DNA of 64,000 nt from Bradyrhizobium sp. BRP22. Its GTDB lineage: Bacteria; Pseudomonadota; Alphaproteobacteria; Rhizobiales; Xanthobacteraceae. Of this stretch, positions 16,026-26,100 are shown one piece after another. The notes below the pieces were generated by a model. That model was not told the origin of the DNA. It made no database searches and saw only the letters and a program-made list of their open reading frames with translations. The translations under genes and the position numbers were made by a program. The DNA lies in assembly GCF_020194175.1 (NCBI RefSeq), contig NZ_JADYVX010000030.1, forward strand, positions 1 through 64,000. Reading direction: 5' to 3'. Each line of letters starts with the position of its first letter. Position 1 is the first letter of the stretch.

Positions 16026-16043
16026 GTGACAGTTCGATGAAAT
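16026..16043 (-). promoter_or_regulatory. PHO-box-like site near the small membrane protein and pit operon
   Basis: On the minus strand ATTTCATCGAACTGTCAC: ATTTCAT and CTGTCAC with a four-base spacer; the second heptamer and spacer style match the site at 3848-3865. It points toward the 61-aa gene. In Sinorhizobium PhoB represses orfA-pit, so the site could instead act on the rightward DUF47-pit pair. Confidence 0.45.
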
Positions 16044-16187
16044 CGCTGAGTGTTGGCGGCGCGATCGGCAACCCGATGCAGATGGGACGGACAGGAACGA
16101 CCTGCGCGATTCCGAGTTCATCGACCTGAACGTGCATGGCTGCCGCCGGCACAGAACGATGCTCGCAAGATCAGGAAAACCTCGGCC

Positions 16188-16838
16188 ATGACATGGGTCG
16201 CGAAACTGCTTCCACGGGAAGAGCAGTTCTTTCCGATGTTTGAAGCGCATGCCCAGGAACTGCTGGCGGGCGCCAACACGCTCTCAGGGCTGCTTCGCAC
16301 CGGGCCGCAAGCGGCGGCGGATTGCTGCGAGACGCTGACCAGGATCGAGAAGCGCGCAAAGGCCGGCGCCCGCAACACGCTCGACGCCATTCGCGTGAGC
16401 TTCGTCACGCCGTTCAATCGCGTCGATATCAAGGACTTGGTGGGGGGCATCGACGATTGTCTCAGGGATATGCGCAGGACCGCCCGCGCCAGCACGCTTT
16501 TGAGCGCAACCGCATACGACCCCGATATCCGGCAGACCGGCGGCATACTCGTCGATTGCGCCGAACATATCGCGCGCGCGATGCCGATGCTTCCGGATAT
16601 CGACCGGAACGTGGGCCAGCTCACCGACATTTGCCGGCACGTCGCCGAGCGGACCGAGCAGAGCGATGACCTGATCGATCACGCACTGACGCGGCTTGCA
16701 GGCGACGAAGGGCGACAGGACAACGATGCCGTTCGGCTGTTGATGGCTGCCGCGGTCTACGGACGCCTCGAAGATGTGATGGACGACTTCCAGGCGATCG
16801 GAAGCGCGATCCACGACGTCGTGATCGATCAGGTCTAG
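16188..16838 (+). CDS. DUF47 (PhoU-like) Pit accessory protein
   Basis: 216 aa, all-helical, of the DUF47 family related to PhoU. LLPREEQFFPMFEAHAQELLAGANTL at the N-terminus and VDIKDLVGGIDDCLRDM are typical. Members are encoded with Pit phosphate transporters and are thought to regulate them. The start at 16188 gives the standard family N-terminus; the open frame before it has no family match. pit begins 8 bases after the stop. Confidence 0.88.
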   Translation: MTWVAKLLPREEQFFPMFEAHAQELLAGANTLSGLLRTGPQAAADCCETLTRIEKRAKAGARNTLDAIRVSFVTPFNRVDIKDLVGGIDDCLRDMRRTARASTLLSATAYDPDIRQTGGILVDCAEHIARAMPMLPDIDRNVGQLTDICRHVAERTEQSDDLIDHALTRLAGDEGRQDNDAVRLLMAAAVYGRLEDVMDDFQAIGSAIHDVVIDQV

Positions 16839-16846
16839 GTCATCGC

Positions 16847-17863
16847 ATGGACGTCGCACATCTTTCCCTCAGCATAATCATTTGCCTCATCGTGGTGGCC
16901 TTGCTGTTTGACATGGTCAACGGCCTCCACGATGCCGCGAATTCGATCGCGACCGTCGTCTCAACCAACGTGCTGTCGCCTCGTTCGGCGGTTCTCTGGG
17001 CCGCCTTCTTCAATTTTGTCGCTTTCCTCGTGTTTGGATTGCAGGTTGCGCAGACGATGGGCACCGGCATCGTTTCGGAAAATTCGATCGATGGCCTCGT
17101 GCTGTTTGCGGCGTTGATCGGCGCGATTGCATGGGACGTCATCACCTGGGCGGCCGGACTGCCGTCGAGTAGTTCGCACGCCCTGGTTGGAGGGCTCGTC
17201 GGCGCGGGTCTCGCAAAGGCGGGAACGGGCGCCATTGTCTGGAGCGGCGTGATCAAGACCGTGGCCGCGATCGTGATCTCGCCGGTCATCGGACTGCTGT
17301 TGGCGCTGATGGTCATGGTCGCCTTGTCGTGGACGCTGTTTCGCAACAATCCGTTTACCGTCGACCGCATGTTCCGCGTCCTGCAGTTCTGCTCGGCGTC
17401 GCTCTATTCGCTCGGACATGGCGGCAACGACGCGCAGAAAACCATGGGCATCATCGCGGCGCTGCTGTTCACGCAGGGTTATCTCGGCGACAAATTCCGC
17501 GTGCCGCTCTGGGTCGTGCTCGTCTGCCACGCAGCAATGGCTGCGGGCACGCTGGTCGGCGGCTGGCGGATCGTCCACACCATGGGTACCCGCATCACCC
17601 ACATCAAGCCGATGCAGGGCTTTTGCGCCGAACTCGGCGGTGCGGTCACGATCTTCGTCGCGATCGGGATGGGAGCGCCGATCTCGACGACGCACACCAT
17701 CGCCGGATCGATTGCCGGGGTAGGGCTGGCGCGCAAAGGCTCATCGGTGCGGTGGGACGTCGCCGGCGATATCATGTTCGCCTGGGCCCTGACCCTGCCG
17801 GCGGCGGGCCTGATCGCGGTCGCGGTTTATTTCCTGTTCGCCGGCATCGCTGCGATCATGTGA
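16847..17863 (+). CDS. pit: Low-affinity inorganic phosphate transporter, Pit family
   Basis: 338 aa, about 9-10 membrane helices. Both Pit signatures are present, GLHDAANSIATVV near residue 26 and GHGGNDAQKTMG near residue 190, plus SSSSHALVGG and STTHTIAGS. It imports phosphate, usually as a metal-phosphate complex, driven by protons. It is in an operon with DUF47. In rhizobia this pair works when phosphate is plentiful, opposite to the phn system upstream. Confidence 0.93.
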   Translation: MDVAHLSLSIIICLIVVALLFDMVNGLHDAANSIATVVSTNVLSPRSAVLWAAFFNFVAFLVFGLQVAQTMGTGIVSENSIDGLVLFAALIGAIAWDVITWAAGLPSSSSHALVGGLVGAGLAKAGTGAIVWSGVIKTVAAIVISPVIGLLLALMVMVALSWTLFRNNPFTVDRMFRVLQFCSASLYSLGHGGNDAQKTMGIIAALLFTQGYLGDKFRVPLWVVLVCHAAMAAGTLVGGWRIVHTMGTRITHIKPMQGFCAELGGAVTIFVAIGMGAPISTTHTIAGSIAGVGLARKGSSVRWDVAGDIMFAWALTLPAAGLIAVAVYFLFAGIAAIM

Positions 17864-17986
17864 ACGGCCGTTCCGGCGCCCGCGTTCGAATGCACCGTGC
17901 GGCGGCCCTTGATGCTCCTTTAAGCCTATCGCGGAACCGTGGCGACCGAACTGGTTGGCATCACCGTTTCTTAGCAACTCGGCGGC

Positions 17987-19132
17987 ATGGTGCCGGCCAT
18001 GAGACTGACAGCCCCGTCCGCCGCCGTGCAGCCAGGCATCCGCCGCGAACTGATCAAATTGCTGTACACGTCGATGCCGCAGGTCATGGCGATCACCGTG
18101 ACGTCGGGCACCGGTGCGATCGCGCTTGCGCTGGTCAGCGGCGATATCGGCTATGCCCTGATCTCCTGTCTCATTCTGATCACCGCAGGCGGCCGGCTGT
18201 ACAGCCTGCGCCTCTACAAGTTGCGCGCGCCGAGTTTCTCCGACGAGGACGTGCTGCGCTGGGAGCGCATCTACGGCATTGGCGCGGTGGCGTTCTCTGT
18301 CGGCCTCGGTTTGCTCTCGTTCCGCGCGCTCCGCCTTGGCGATGCCGCCGGGGCATGGATGAGCTTCGGGTTGTCGATGTCCTTTTGCGTCGGCATGGTG
18401 TCGCGCGCGGCGGTGCGTCCGTGGATCGTGCTGTCGGCATCCGCGGTGCTGTTCGCGCCGACGATCACGGCGGGCCTGCTTCGGCCGGAACTTGCCTACA
18501 AGCTCGGCTCCTGCATGCTCTTCCTGTTCTGGGTCATGCTGCGCGAGGCGTCGCGCCATCTCAGCAAGGCGTTCATCGAGCGGCTGGAAGCGCAGCAGGC
18601 GCTGGCGCGCCAGGCCCATCATGACTTCCTGACCGGATTGCCGAACCGTGTTGCGTTTCTTTCGGCGCTGGAGAACGCGGCGGGGCGCGTCGCGATCATC
18701 GCCATCGATCTTGATGGTTTCAAATTGGTGAATGATCGCCTCGGCCATCACGCCGGCGATGCATTGTTGCGCCAGGTCGCCGAACGATTGACCCACTGCG
18801 TCGGGCCGCGGGGCACGGTGGCCCGCTTTGGCGGCGATGAATTCATGCTGCTGCGTCCGGTGGAAGACGGGCCGGCCGGGAGAGAGGCGGCCGTTGCGCT
18901 CGCCAAACGCGTGGTCGAGGCCCTGTCGCTGCCCTTCTTCGTCTCGCATGAACCCGCGCGGATCGGCGCCAGCGCAGGCATCCTGGTGACGGAGCTTGCC
19001 GCAGAGGCGACGATCGGCACGGCATCGTTGCTCGAACGAGTCGATCGCGCGCTCTACGCCGCCAAGCGCGCCGGCGGCGGACGCTGGCAATGGTCTGGCG
19101 ATGAGACCACAGTGCTGGATCAGGCGGTTTGA
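17987..19132 (+). CDS. Membrane-bound diguanylate cyclase (GGDEF)
   Basis: 381 aa. About six membrane helices (residues 30-200) with no recognised ligand domain precede a GGDEF domain (about 210-370). The active-site loop is FGGDEF (GGDEF at 282-286), and DFLTGLPNR and IDLDGFKLVND support an active cyclase making cyclic di-GMP. The inhibitory RxxD site before the loop is absent (GPRG), so no product inhibition of that type is expected. Start may be the ATG at 17987 or 17999. No partner gene nearby. Confidence 0.9.
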   Translation: MVPAMRLTAPSAAVQPGIRRELIKLLYTSMPQVMAITVTSGTGAIALALVSGDIGYALISCLILITAGGRLYSLRLYKLRAPSFSDEDVLRWERIYGIGAVAFSVGLGLLSFRALRLGDAAGAWMSFGLSMSFCVGMVSRAAVRPWIVLSASAVLFAPTITAGLLRPELAYKLGSCMLFLFWVMLREASRHLSKAFIERLEAQQALARQAHHDFLTGLPNRVAFLSALENAAGRVAIIAIDLDGFKLVNDRLGHHAGDALLRQVAERLTHCVGPRGTVARFGGDEFMLLRPVEDGPAGREAAVALAKRVVEALSLPFFVSHEPARIGASAGILVTELAAEATIGTASLLERVDRALYAAKRAGGGRWQWSGDETTVLDQAV

Positions 19133-19183
19133 GCCCCAAAGCAGATGAGATCTGGTCGAACTGCATCCGCGATGCACGCCGCG

Positions 19184-19312
19184 CCCCCTCTCCCGCTTGC
19201 GGGAGAGGGTTGGGGTGAGGGTGCCTCTGCGATGGGACTTTCCAAGGAGAGAGCCCTCACCCGGATCGCATCTGGCGATGCGATCCGACCTCTCCCGCAA
19301 GCGGGAGAGGTG
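19184..19312. repeat. Inverted pair of CTCTCCCGC hairpins between convergent genes
   Basis: CCCTCTCCCGCTTGCGGGAG (from 19186) and CCTCTCCCGCAAGCGGGAGA (from 19288) are each hairpins. GGATCGCATC/GATGCGATCC forms a further hairpin between them. It lies between the diguanylate cyclase and the leftward SulP gene. Confidence 0.7.
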
Positions 19313-19351
19313 AAGCAACCCGCAGCCGACTCAATCCAAACTGATCATGTA

Positions 19352-21076
19352 CTACCGGTCGACCTGGTCTTCCCAGTCCTCCCATTCAACATCACTATTG
19401 TTTTCCAGATACGCGGAAACGGCGACGCCGACGGTTGGGAAGAAGCTGTTCTCACCAAGCTGTGCCAACAATCCGAATGTCTTCAGCTTGTCCTTTACGG
19501 GATCTTTCAGCTCCGCAAAACGAAGCTCGATGCCTTGTGCGTGCAACGTCTCGTCCAGCCTGGCAAGCGTATCGCCGGCGGTGACATCCACGCTGGTGAC
19601 CGGCTCAGCGGCAACGACCAGCCAGCGCACGGGCGTCGGTGATTTCGCCACCGCGTCCATGACGCGCTCCTTGAAGAACTCGGCATTGGCGAAGAACAGC
19701 GGCGCATCCCACCGAAACAGCACCAGCCCGGGAATCTGGCGTGCATCCGGATATCTCGTGATGTCGTGATAGCCTTTGACGCGGTCGGCGCGGCCCAATA
19801 CGGCCGAGTGCGGACGCCACCCGTCCCATAGAAACTCGGCGATCGCGATGGCGATCGCGAGACCTATTCCCGGAATGACCCCGAGCACGGCCACGCCGGC
19901 GAAGCAGACGATCGATAGCCAGAACTCCCACTGCTGGATGCGATAGATTCGTTTGAGGTCGGTGACTTCGAACAGACCGATCGCGGCGGCGATGACGACG
20001 GCGGCCAACGCGGCATTGGGCAGATGCCGAAGCAGGTTTGGTGCTGCCAGCAGCAGAAGCGCGATGGCCAGCGCGCCGACCACATTGGTCAGTTGCGTGC
20101 GGGCGCCGGCGGCTTCCGCAACCGGCGTCCGCGAACTGCTGCTGCTGATCGGGAAACCCTGGAAGAAACCGGTTGCCAGATTGGCGGCACCGAGCGCCAC
20201 CATCTCCTGGTTGGGATCGGCTTGCGTGCCCAGCCGTGCCGCGAAGGCGCGGGAAAGCACGCTGGTGTCGGCGAACGATATCAGTGCGACGGCGCAGCCG
20301 CCGATGATGACCGGCCAGATGTCGTCATAGCCGATGCGGGGAACGGCGAAGCCCGGCAACCCTTCCGGAAGAGGGCCCAGAACAGTCACGCCGTATCGGG
20401 GCCCAAGATCCAGCGCGCCAACGACGAGCGTCGCCCCGACCACGGCAATCAGAATGCCTGGCAGCCGCTTGTTGATCTGGAGCAGGAGAATGACGATCAA
20501 GGTGCCGAGCCCAATCCCGAAAGCGACCCAATTTGTCCTGCCTTCAAGGATTGCGCGGCCAGTTGCCCATACGCTCCGCAACAGTCCATCGCTCTCAATC
20601 GAGAAACCGAAGAGCTTTGGCAGTTGGCTGACCAGGACGGTCAGGGCAATTCCGTTCATATAGCCGTAGCGTATCGGCTTGGAGAGAAGCTCGGTCACAA
20701 AGCCCAGACGCAGGACGCCTGCCAGAATGCATACCGTGCCGGAAACGATCGCCATCATGCCGGCCAGGGCTACGGTGCGTAGAGGATCGCCGCCCGACAA
20801 CGGAACGACAGCGCCGAGGATGACGGCCGCGAGCGCCGAGTCCGGTCCCAGCACAAGGATGCGGCTGGGGCCGAACAGGGCGTAGACCAGCAGCGGTATG
20901 ATGGTGGCGTACAGGCCGTAGATGCCGGGCAAGCCCGATGCTTCGGCGTAGGCAATCCCGACCGGGACCAGCATGGTCGCCAGCGCGAGCCCGGCGAAGA
21001 CATCGTGCGGAAGCCACGCCGCTTGATATCGACGGAGGGTGTCGAGACCCGGCAGCCAGCAGCTCCAATGCTTCAT
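19352..21076 (-). CDS. SulP-family anion permease with STAS domain
   Basis: 574 aa. The N-terminal transporter part has about 12-14 membrane segments, with VPVGIAYAEASGLPGIYGLY and PISSSSSRTPVAEAAGARTQ as family signatures. The C-terminal STAS domain (about residues 435-555) has the usual Ser in VTSVDVT. SulP proteins carry sulfate, bicarbonate or dicarboxylates; the sequence alone does not say which. No carbonic anhydrase or sulfate gene is adjacent. The next leftward gene upstream is the TetR regulator, 9 bases away, so the two could be co-transcribed. Confidence 0.9.
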   Translation of the reverse strand: MKHWSCWLPGLDTLRRYQAAWLPHDVFAGLALATMLVPVGIAYAEASGLPGIYGLYATIIPLLVYALFGPSRILVLGPDSALAAVILGAVVPLSGGDPLRTVALAGMMAIVSGTVCILAGVLRLGFVTELLSKPIRYGYMNGIALTVLVSQLPKLFGFSIESDGLLRSVWATGRAILEGRTNWVAFGIGLGTLIVILLLQINKRLPGILIAVVGATLVVGALDLGPRYGVTVLGPLPEGLPGFAVPRIGYDDIWPVIIGGCAVALISFADTSVLSRAFAARLGTQADPNQEMVALGAANLATGFFQGFPISSSSSRTPVAEAAGARTQLTNVVGALAIALLLLAAPNLLRHLPNAALAAVVIAAAIGLFEVTDLKRIYRIQQWEFWLSIVCFAGVAVLGVIPGIGLAIAIAIAEFLWDGWRPHSAVLGRADRVKGYHDITRYPDARQIPGLVLFRWDAPLFFANAEFFKERVMDAVAKSPTPVRWLVVAAEPVTSVDVTAGDTLARLDETLHAQGIELRFAELKDPVKDKLKTFGLLAQLGENSFFPTVGVAVSAYLENNSDVEWEDWEDQVDR

Positions 21077-21085
21077 TGCCGGTCG

Positions 21086-21685
21086 CTACGAATTGCTCTG
21101 CTCCTCGAACGCCTTCACCGATACCGCCGCGACCTGCCGCAGCGCCTCGCGGTCGGCGCCGGATGAGGCCATCACGCCCATGCCGGCATTGACGGCGGAG
21201 AGATAGCGCGCGAGCGCGGCGGGGTCTGCGGTTTGCTTGAGGTCGCCCTCGGCCTTTGCCCTGACAAAGCGGTCGCGGAGCTGGTTCTCGGTCTCGGCGC
21301 GGCGGGCGGCGAGTTCGAAGGGGACGTTTTCCGAGCCGGTGCCGCAGGCAAGGCCGCCCTGAACCAGCAGGCATCCCGGCGGATTGGCGGGGTCGGTCTG
21401 CGTGTCGGCGGTGCCCATCAGCATGCGCTCGGCCACCTCGCGGGCGGTCGGCGCACTTAAGATTTCTTCCATCCAGCAGGCACGCTTGGCGCTATAACGA
21501 TCAAGCGCAGCCTTGAGCAGGCCTTCCTTGCTGCCGAAGGCCGCGTACAGGCTTGGCGGATTTATGCCCATGGCTTCAGTGAGTTGCGCGATCGTCGCGC
21601 CCTCATAGCCGTGCCGCCAGAACACTTCCATCGCCTGGTCCAGCGCCGCATCGGCGTCGAACGCCCGGGGCCTGCCCATCGCCAT
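21086..21685 (-). CDS. TetR-family repressor of the adjacent RND pump
   Basis: 199 aa. The N-terminal helix-turn-helix (about residues 8-55) includes YEGATIAQLTEAMGINPPSLYAAF. The C-terminus has GCLLVQGG and resembles TetR_C members that bind drugs or hydrophobic compounds. The gene is divergent from the efflux genes, and a palindrome lies between them. It probably represses the pump and itself; the ligand is unknown. Confidence 0.88.
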   Translation of the reverse strand: MAMGRPRAFDADAALDQAMEVFWRHGYEGATIAQLTEAMGINPPSLYAAFGSKEGLLKAALDRYSAKRACWMEEILSAPTAREVAERMLMGTADTQTDPANPPGCLLVQGGLACGTGSENVPFELAARRAETENQLRDRFVRAKAEGDLKQTADPAALARYLSAVNAGMGVMASSGADREALRQVAAVSVKAFEEQSNS

Positions 21686-21756
21686 TGCGTGCTCCCTGAA
21701 AATTTCTTAACATCCGCTACATAAGTATCTTGCGGACTGGCGTCCAGCTCCACATT

Positions 21757-21772
21757 TGTAGTGCTCACTACA
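21757..21772. promoter_or_regulatory. Putative TetR operator
   Basis: TGTAGTGCTCACTACA: perfect 7-bp arms around CT, between the TetR gene and the pump operon and 15 bases before the membrane fusion protein ATG. Confidence 0.6.
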
Positions 21773-21787
21773 TTATGGAGCGCGCAA

Positions 21788-23032
21788 ATGCCCCCAGCCC
21801 GTATTACCCCCCGTTCTGGCCGGTTCCGACGCATCGTTGGCGGTATTGTGATCGTTGGCGCCGTCGTGGCGGCCGGATCGGTCCTTTCCGGCCGCTATTT
21901 TCATGCCGCGCAGGCCACCAGTGCGGCCGCTGCGCCGGAGCCCGCCGTCGCCGTGACGGTCGCCGTCATCGAGCCCCGACAGGCCAATCTGTGGGACGAT
22001 TTCTCCGGCCGGCTCGAGGCCATCGATCGTGTCGAGGTGCGGCCGCGGGTCGCCGGCGCGATCCTTTCGACCAACTTCACCGAAGGTTCGCTGGTGAAGG
22101 CCGGCGATGTCCTGTTCAAGATCGATCCGGCGCCTTATGCGGCGGAGGTCGACAAGGCCAGGGCGCAGCTCGAGGCCGCCAAGGCGCGCGTGGTTTTCAC
22201 GACCAGCGAGCTCGAGCGCGGGGCGCAACTCGTCGGCAACGCCGTCGTGACCCGGCGCGACTATGACCAGCGCGACAACGCCAATCGCGAAGCGCTCGCC
22301 AACGTCAAGGCCGCCGAAGCGACCCTGCAAACCGCAGAGCTCAATCTCGGCTACACCGAAGTGCGCGCCCCGGTGGACGGCCGGGTCGGCAAGTTCGAGG
22401 TCACCGTCGGCAATCTCGTAGCCGCCGGCACTGCATCGCCGGTATTGACCTCGCTGGTCTCGGTCAATCCGATCTATGCCAGCTTCGATGCCGATGAAGA
22501 GGTGGTGCTGCGCGCGCTGCACTCGATCGCCGATGCTTCCGGCACGCGCGGCAATCTCGACCGCATTCCGGTGGAGATGACGACATCAGGCGGCACCACG
22601 GCCAAGGGCCACATCCAGCTCATCGACAACCAGGTCAACGGCCAGAGCGGCACCATCCGCGTCCGCGCCGTGTTCCGCAATGATGACGGCCGCCTGATCC
22701 CCGGCCAGTTCGCCCGCGTGCGCATGGGCCAGCCGCAGAAGCAGACCCTGGTCATGGTCGATGAGCGCGCGATCGGCACCGACCAGGACAAGAAATTCGT
22801 GATGGTGGTCAGCGAGGACAACCGCGCGGTCTACCGGCCGGTCACGCTCGGCGGCTTCGTCGACGGGCTGCGCATCGTCACCTCGGGCCTGCAATCCGGC
22901 GACCGCATCGTCGTCAACGGCCTGCAGCGCGTGCGCCCCGGCGCTCTCCTGAAGATGGAAGTCGCCGAAATGGGCGCGCGTACAACCCAGCAGGCCGCCA
23001 ATGAAGACAATAAGCACGTGGCGCAGCGCTAG
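21788..23032 (+). CDS. RND efflux membrane fusion protein (AcrA/MexA type)
   Basis: 414 aa from the ATG at 21788, chosen because GGAG lies eight bases before it; an earlier ATG at 21761 overlaps the operator. An N-terminal membrane anchor (VGGIVIVGAVVAAGSVLSG) precedes the lipoyl/biotinyl, helical hairpin and beta-barrel parts; RVEVRPRVAGAI and GYTEVRAPVDGRVGK are typical. It links the inner-membrane pump to an outer-membrane channel. The stop codon TAG is the first part of a family A repeat. Confidence 0.92.
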   Translation: MPPARITPRSGRFRRIVGGIVIVGAVVAAGSVLSGRYFHAAQATSAAAAPEPAVAVTVAVIEPRQANLWDDFSGRLEAIDRVEVRPRVAGAILSTNFTEGSLVKAGDVLFKIDPAPYAAEVDKARAQLEAAKARVVFTTSELERGAQLVGNAVVTRRDYDQRDNANREALANVKAAEATLQTAELNLGYTEVRAPVDGRVGKFEVTVGNLVAAGTASPVLTSLVSVNPIYASFDADEEVVLRALHSIADASGTRGNLDRIPVEMTTSGGTTAKGHIQLIDNQVNGQSGTIRVRAVFRNDDGRLIPGQFARVRMGQPQKQTLVMVDERAIGTDQDKKFVMVVSEDNRAVYRPVTLGGFVDGLRIVTSGLQSGDRIVVNGLQRVRPGALLKMEVAEMGARTTQQAANEDNKHVAQR

Positions 23033-23080
23033 AGCATGATCCGGAAAAGTGGAAACCGGTTTTCCGAAAAGATCATGCTC
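23032..23080. repeat. Palindromic repeat (family A) between the two pump genes
   Basis: GAGCATGATC (23032-23041) pairs with GATCATGCTC (23071-23080), with CCGGAAAAGTGG and CCGGTTTTCCG inside. Same element as 4833-4881. It overlaps the stop codon of the fusion protein gene. Confidence 0.8.
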
Positions 23081-23118
23081 AAACAAAGAGACGAGATGCT
23101 GCGCGCAGGGGCACACTT

Positions 23119-26100
23119 ATGAATCTCTCGAAATTCTTCATCGACCGGCCGATCTTTGCGGGTGTGCTGTCGGTCCTGATTTTCCTCGCCGGCCTGATCT
23201 CGCTGCTGGCGATGCCGATCTCGGAATATCCGGATGTCGTGCCGCCATCGGTCGTGGTGCGCGCCACTTATCCGGGCGCCAATCCGAAGGTGATCGCGGA
23301 GACGGTCGCCACTCCGATCGAGGAGCAGATCAACGGCGTCGAGAACATGCTCTATATGAGCAGCCAGGCCACCACCGACGGCGCGATGACGCTGACGGTG
23401 ACGTTCCGCCTCGGTACCGATCCCGACAAGGCCACGCAACTGGTGCAGAACCGCGTGCAGCAGGCCGAGCCGCGGCTGCCGGCGGTGGTGCGCCAGCTCG
23501 GCATCATCACCAAGAAGAGCTCGCCCGATCTCACCATGGTCGTGCATCTCTTGTCGCCGAACAACCGCTACGACATGACTTACTTGCGCAACTACGCGGT
23601 GCTCAACGTCAAGGACCGCCTGGCGCGGATCGACGGCGTCGGTGACGTCCAGCTCTACGGCGCCGGCGACTATTCGATGCGGGTCTGGGTCGATCCGCAG
23701 AAGGCGGCCGAGCACGGCCTGACCGCGAGCGACATCGTCAGGGCAATCCAGGCGCAGAACGTCGAGGCCGCCGCCGGCGTGGTCGGCTCCTCGCCCAGCG
23801 TCAAGGGCATCGACCTGCAGCTTTCCGTCAATGCCGAAGGCCGCCTCGCCAGCGAGGAGCAGTTCGGCGAGATCGTGGTGAAGACCGGTGCGCGCGGCGA
23901 AGTCGTGCGCCTGCGCGACGTCGCGCGCATCGAATTGGGAGCCTCCGAATACGGCCTGCGCTCGTTGCTCGACAACAAGCAGGCGGTCGCGATCCCGATC
24001 AACCAGGCGCCAGGCTCCAATGCGCTTGATATCTCCACCAAGGTCCGCGCGACCATGGCCGAGATCAAGAAGAACATGCCTGACGGCGTCAGCTACCAGA
24101 TCGTCTACGACCCCACCCAGTTCGTCCGCTCCTCGATTGAGGCCGTGGTGCACACGCTGTTGGAAGCCATCGTGCTGGTCGTCCTGGTGGTGATCCTGTT
24201 CCTGCAGACCTGGCGCGCCTCGATCATCCCGCTGCTCGCGGTTCCGGTATCGATCGTCGGCACTTTTGCGGTGATGCATGTGTTCGGCTTCTCGATCAAC
24301 GCGCTCAGCCTGTTCGGCCTGGTGCTCGCGATCGGCATCGTCGTCGACGACGCCATCGTCGTGGTCGAGAACGTCGAGCGCAACATCGAGTCCGGGCTTT
24401 CTCCGCGGGACGCCACCTACCAGGCGATGAAGGAAGTGTCGGGCCCGATCATCGCGATCGCGCTGGTCCTGATCGCCGTGTTCGTGCCGCTCGCCTTCAT
24501 CTCCGGCCTTACCGGGCAGTTCTACAAGCAGTTCGCGCTGACGATCGCGATCTCGACCGTGATCTCGGCGATCAACTCGCTGACGCTGTCGCCGGCGCTC
24601 TCGGCACTGCTGCTCAAGGGCCATCACGAGCCCAAGGACAGGCTGACGTTGATCATGGACAAGGGCCTGGGCTGGTTCTTCCGTGGCTTCAACCGGGTCT
24701 TCACGCGCTCCTCGGAAAACTACGGCCGTGGCGTGGGCAAGGTGATTTTCGGCAAGGCCGCCGTGATGGGCCTCTATGTGCTGCTGATCGGCGTCACCGC
24801 CGTGCTGTTCAAGCAGGTGCCGAGCGGCTTCGTCCCCGGCCAGGACAAGCAGTATCTGGTCGGCTTCGCGCGGCTGCCCGACGGCGCGACGCTCGATCGC
24901 ACCGAGGAGGTCATCCGCAAGATGAGCGACATCGCGCTGACCCAGCCCGGCGTCGAAAGCTCGGTGGCGTTCCCGGGATTGTCGATCTCCGGCTTCACCA
25001 ACTCCTCCAACGCCGGCATCGTGTTCTCGACCCTGAAGCCGTTTGACGAGCGCAAGGATTCTTCGCTCAGCGGCAATGCGATCGCGGCTGAGCTGAACAA
25101 GAAATACGCCGGCATCCAGGAAGCCTTCATCGCGATGTTCCCACCGCCGCCGGTCAACGGTCTCGGCACCATCGGCGGCTTCAAATTGCAGATCGAAGAT
25201 CGCGCCGGCCTCGGCTATGACGCGCTCAACGAGGCCACCAAGGCGTTCATGGCGGCGATGTCGAAGGCGCCGGAGATCGCGGGCCTGTTCTCGAGCTTCC
25301 AGGTCAACGTGCCGCAGCTCTATGCCGACATCGACCGCACCAAGGCGCTGCAGCTCGGCGTGCCCGTGACGGAGGTCTTCAACACGCTCCAAATCTATTT
25401 GGGCTCGTACTACGTCAACGACTTCAACAAATTCGGCCGCACCTATTCGGTCTATGTCCAGGCCGACGCGCCGTTCCGCGCCCGCGCCGACGATATTAGG
25501 CAGTTGAAGGTGCGCTCGTCCTCCGGCGACATGGTGCCGCTGTCGGCGCTGCTCAAGATCCGCCAGAGCGCAGGTCCCGAGCGTGCGATCCGCTACAACG
25601 GGTTCCTGTCCTCGGACATCAACGCCGCTGCGGCGCCCGGCTATTCGTCCGGGCAGGCGCAGGAAGCGGCGACGCGGATTGCCGCCGAAGTGCTGCCGCC
25701 GGGCTTTGCCTTCGAATGGACCGACCTGACCTATCAGGAGTTCATCGCCGGCAATTCCGGCATCTGGGTCTTCCCGCTGGCGATCCTCTTGGTGTTCCTG
25801 GTGCTGGCCGCGCTCTATGAAAGCCTGACGCTGCCGCTCGCGATCCTCATGATCGTGCCGATGGGACTATTGGCGGCGATGTTCGGCGTCTGGCTCTCCG
25901 GTGGCGACAACAACATCTTCACCCAGATCGGCCTGATCGTGCTGGTGGGATTGTCGGCGAAGAACGCGATCCTGATCGTCGAGTTCGCGCGCGAATTGGA
26001 ATTCGCCGGCCGTTCGCCGATCCGCGCCGCGATCGAGGCGAGCCGCTTGCGTCTTCGCCCGATCCTGATGACGTCGATGGCGTTCATCATGGGGGTGCTG

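Noticed and set aside
16017..16034. PHO-box reading of the CTGTCAC-GGAA-CGTCACT frame just beside the accepted site
   Set aside because: The second half is shifted by one base; the adjacent register ATTTCAT-N4-CTGTCAC fits better.
15970..16152. 60-codon open frame upstream of the 61-aa membrane protein, overlapping it as TAATG
   Set aside because: The stop/start overlap is suggestive, but the frame has no clear ribosome-binding site or family and contains the PHO-box-like site, so a leader region is more likely.
23029..25392. 787-codon open frame antisense to the RND transporter gene
   Set aside because: Mirror frame caused by GC-rich third positions; composition is His/Arg/Asp-rich with no domain, and the sense strand encodes a clear AcrB-type protein.
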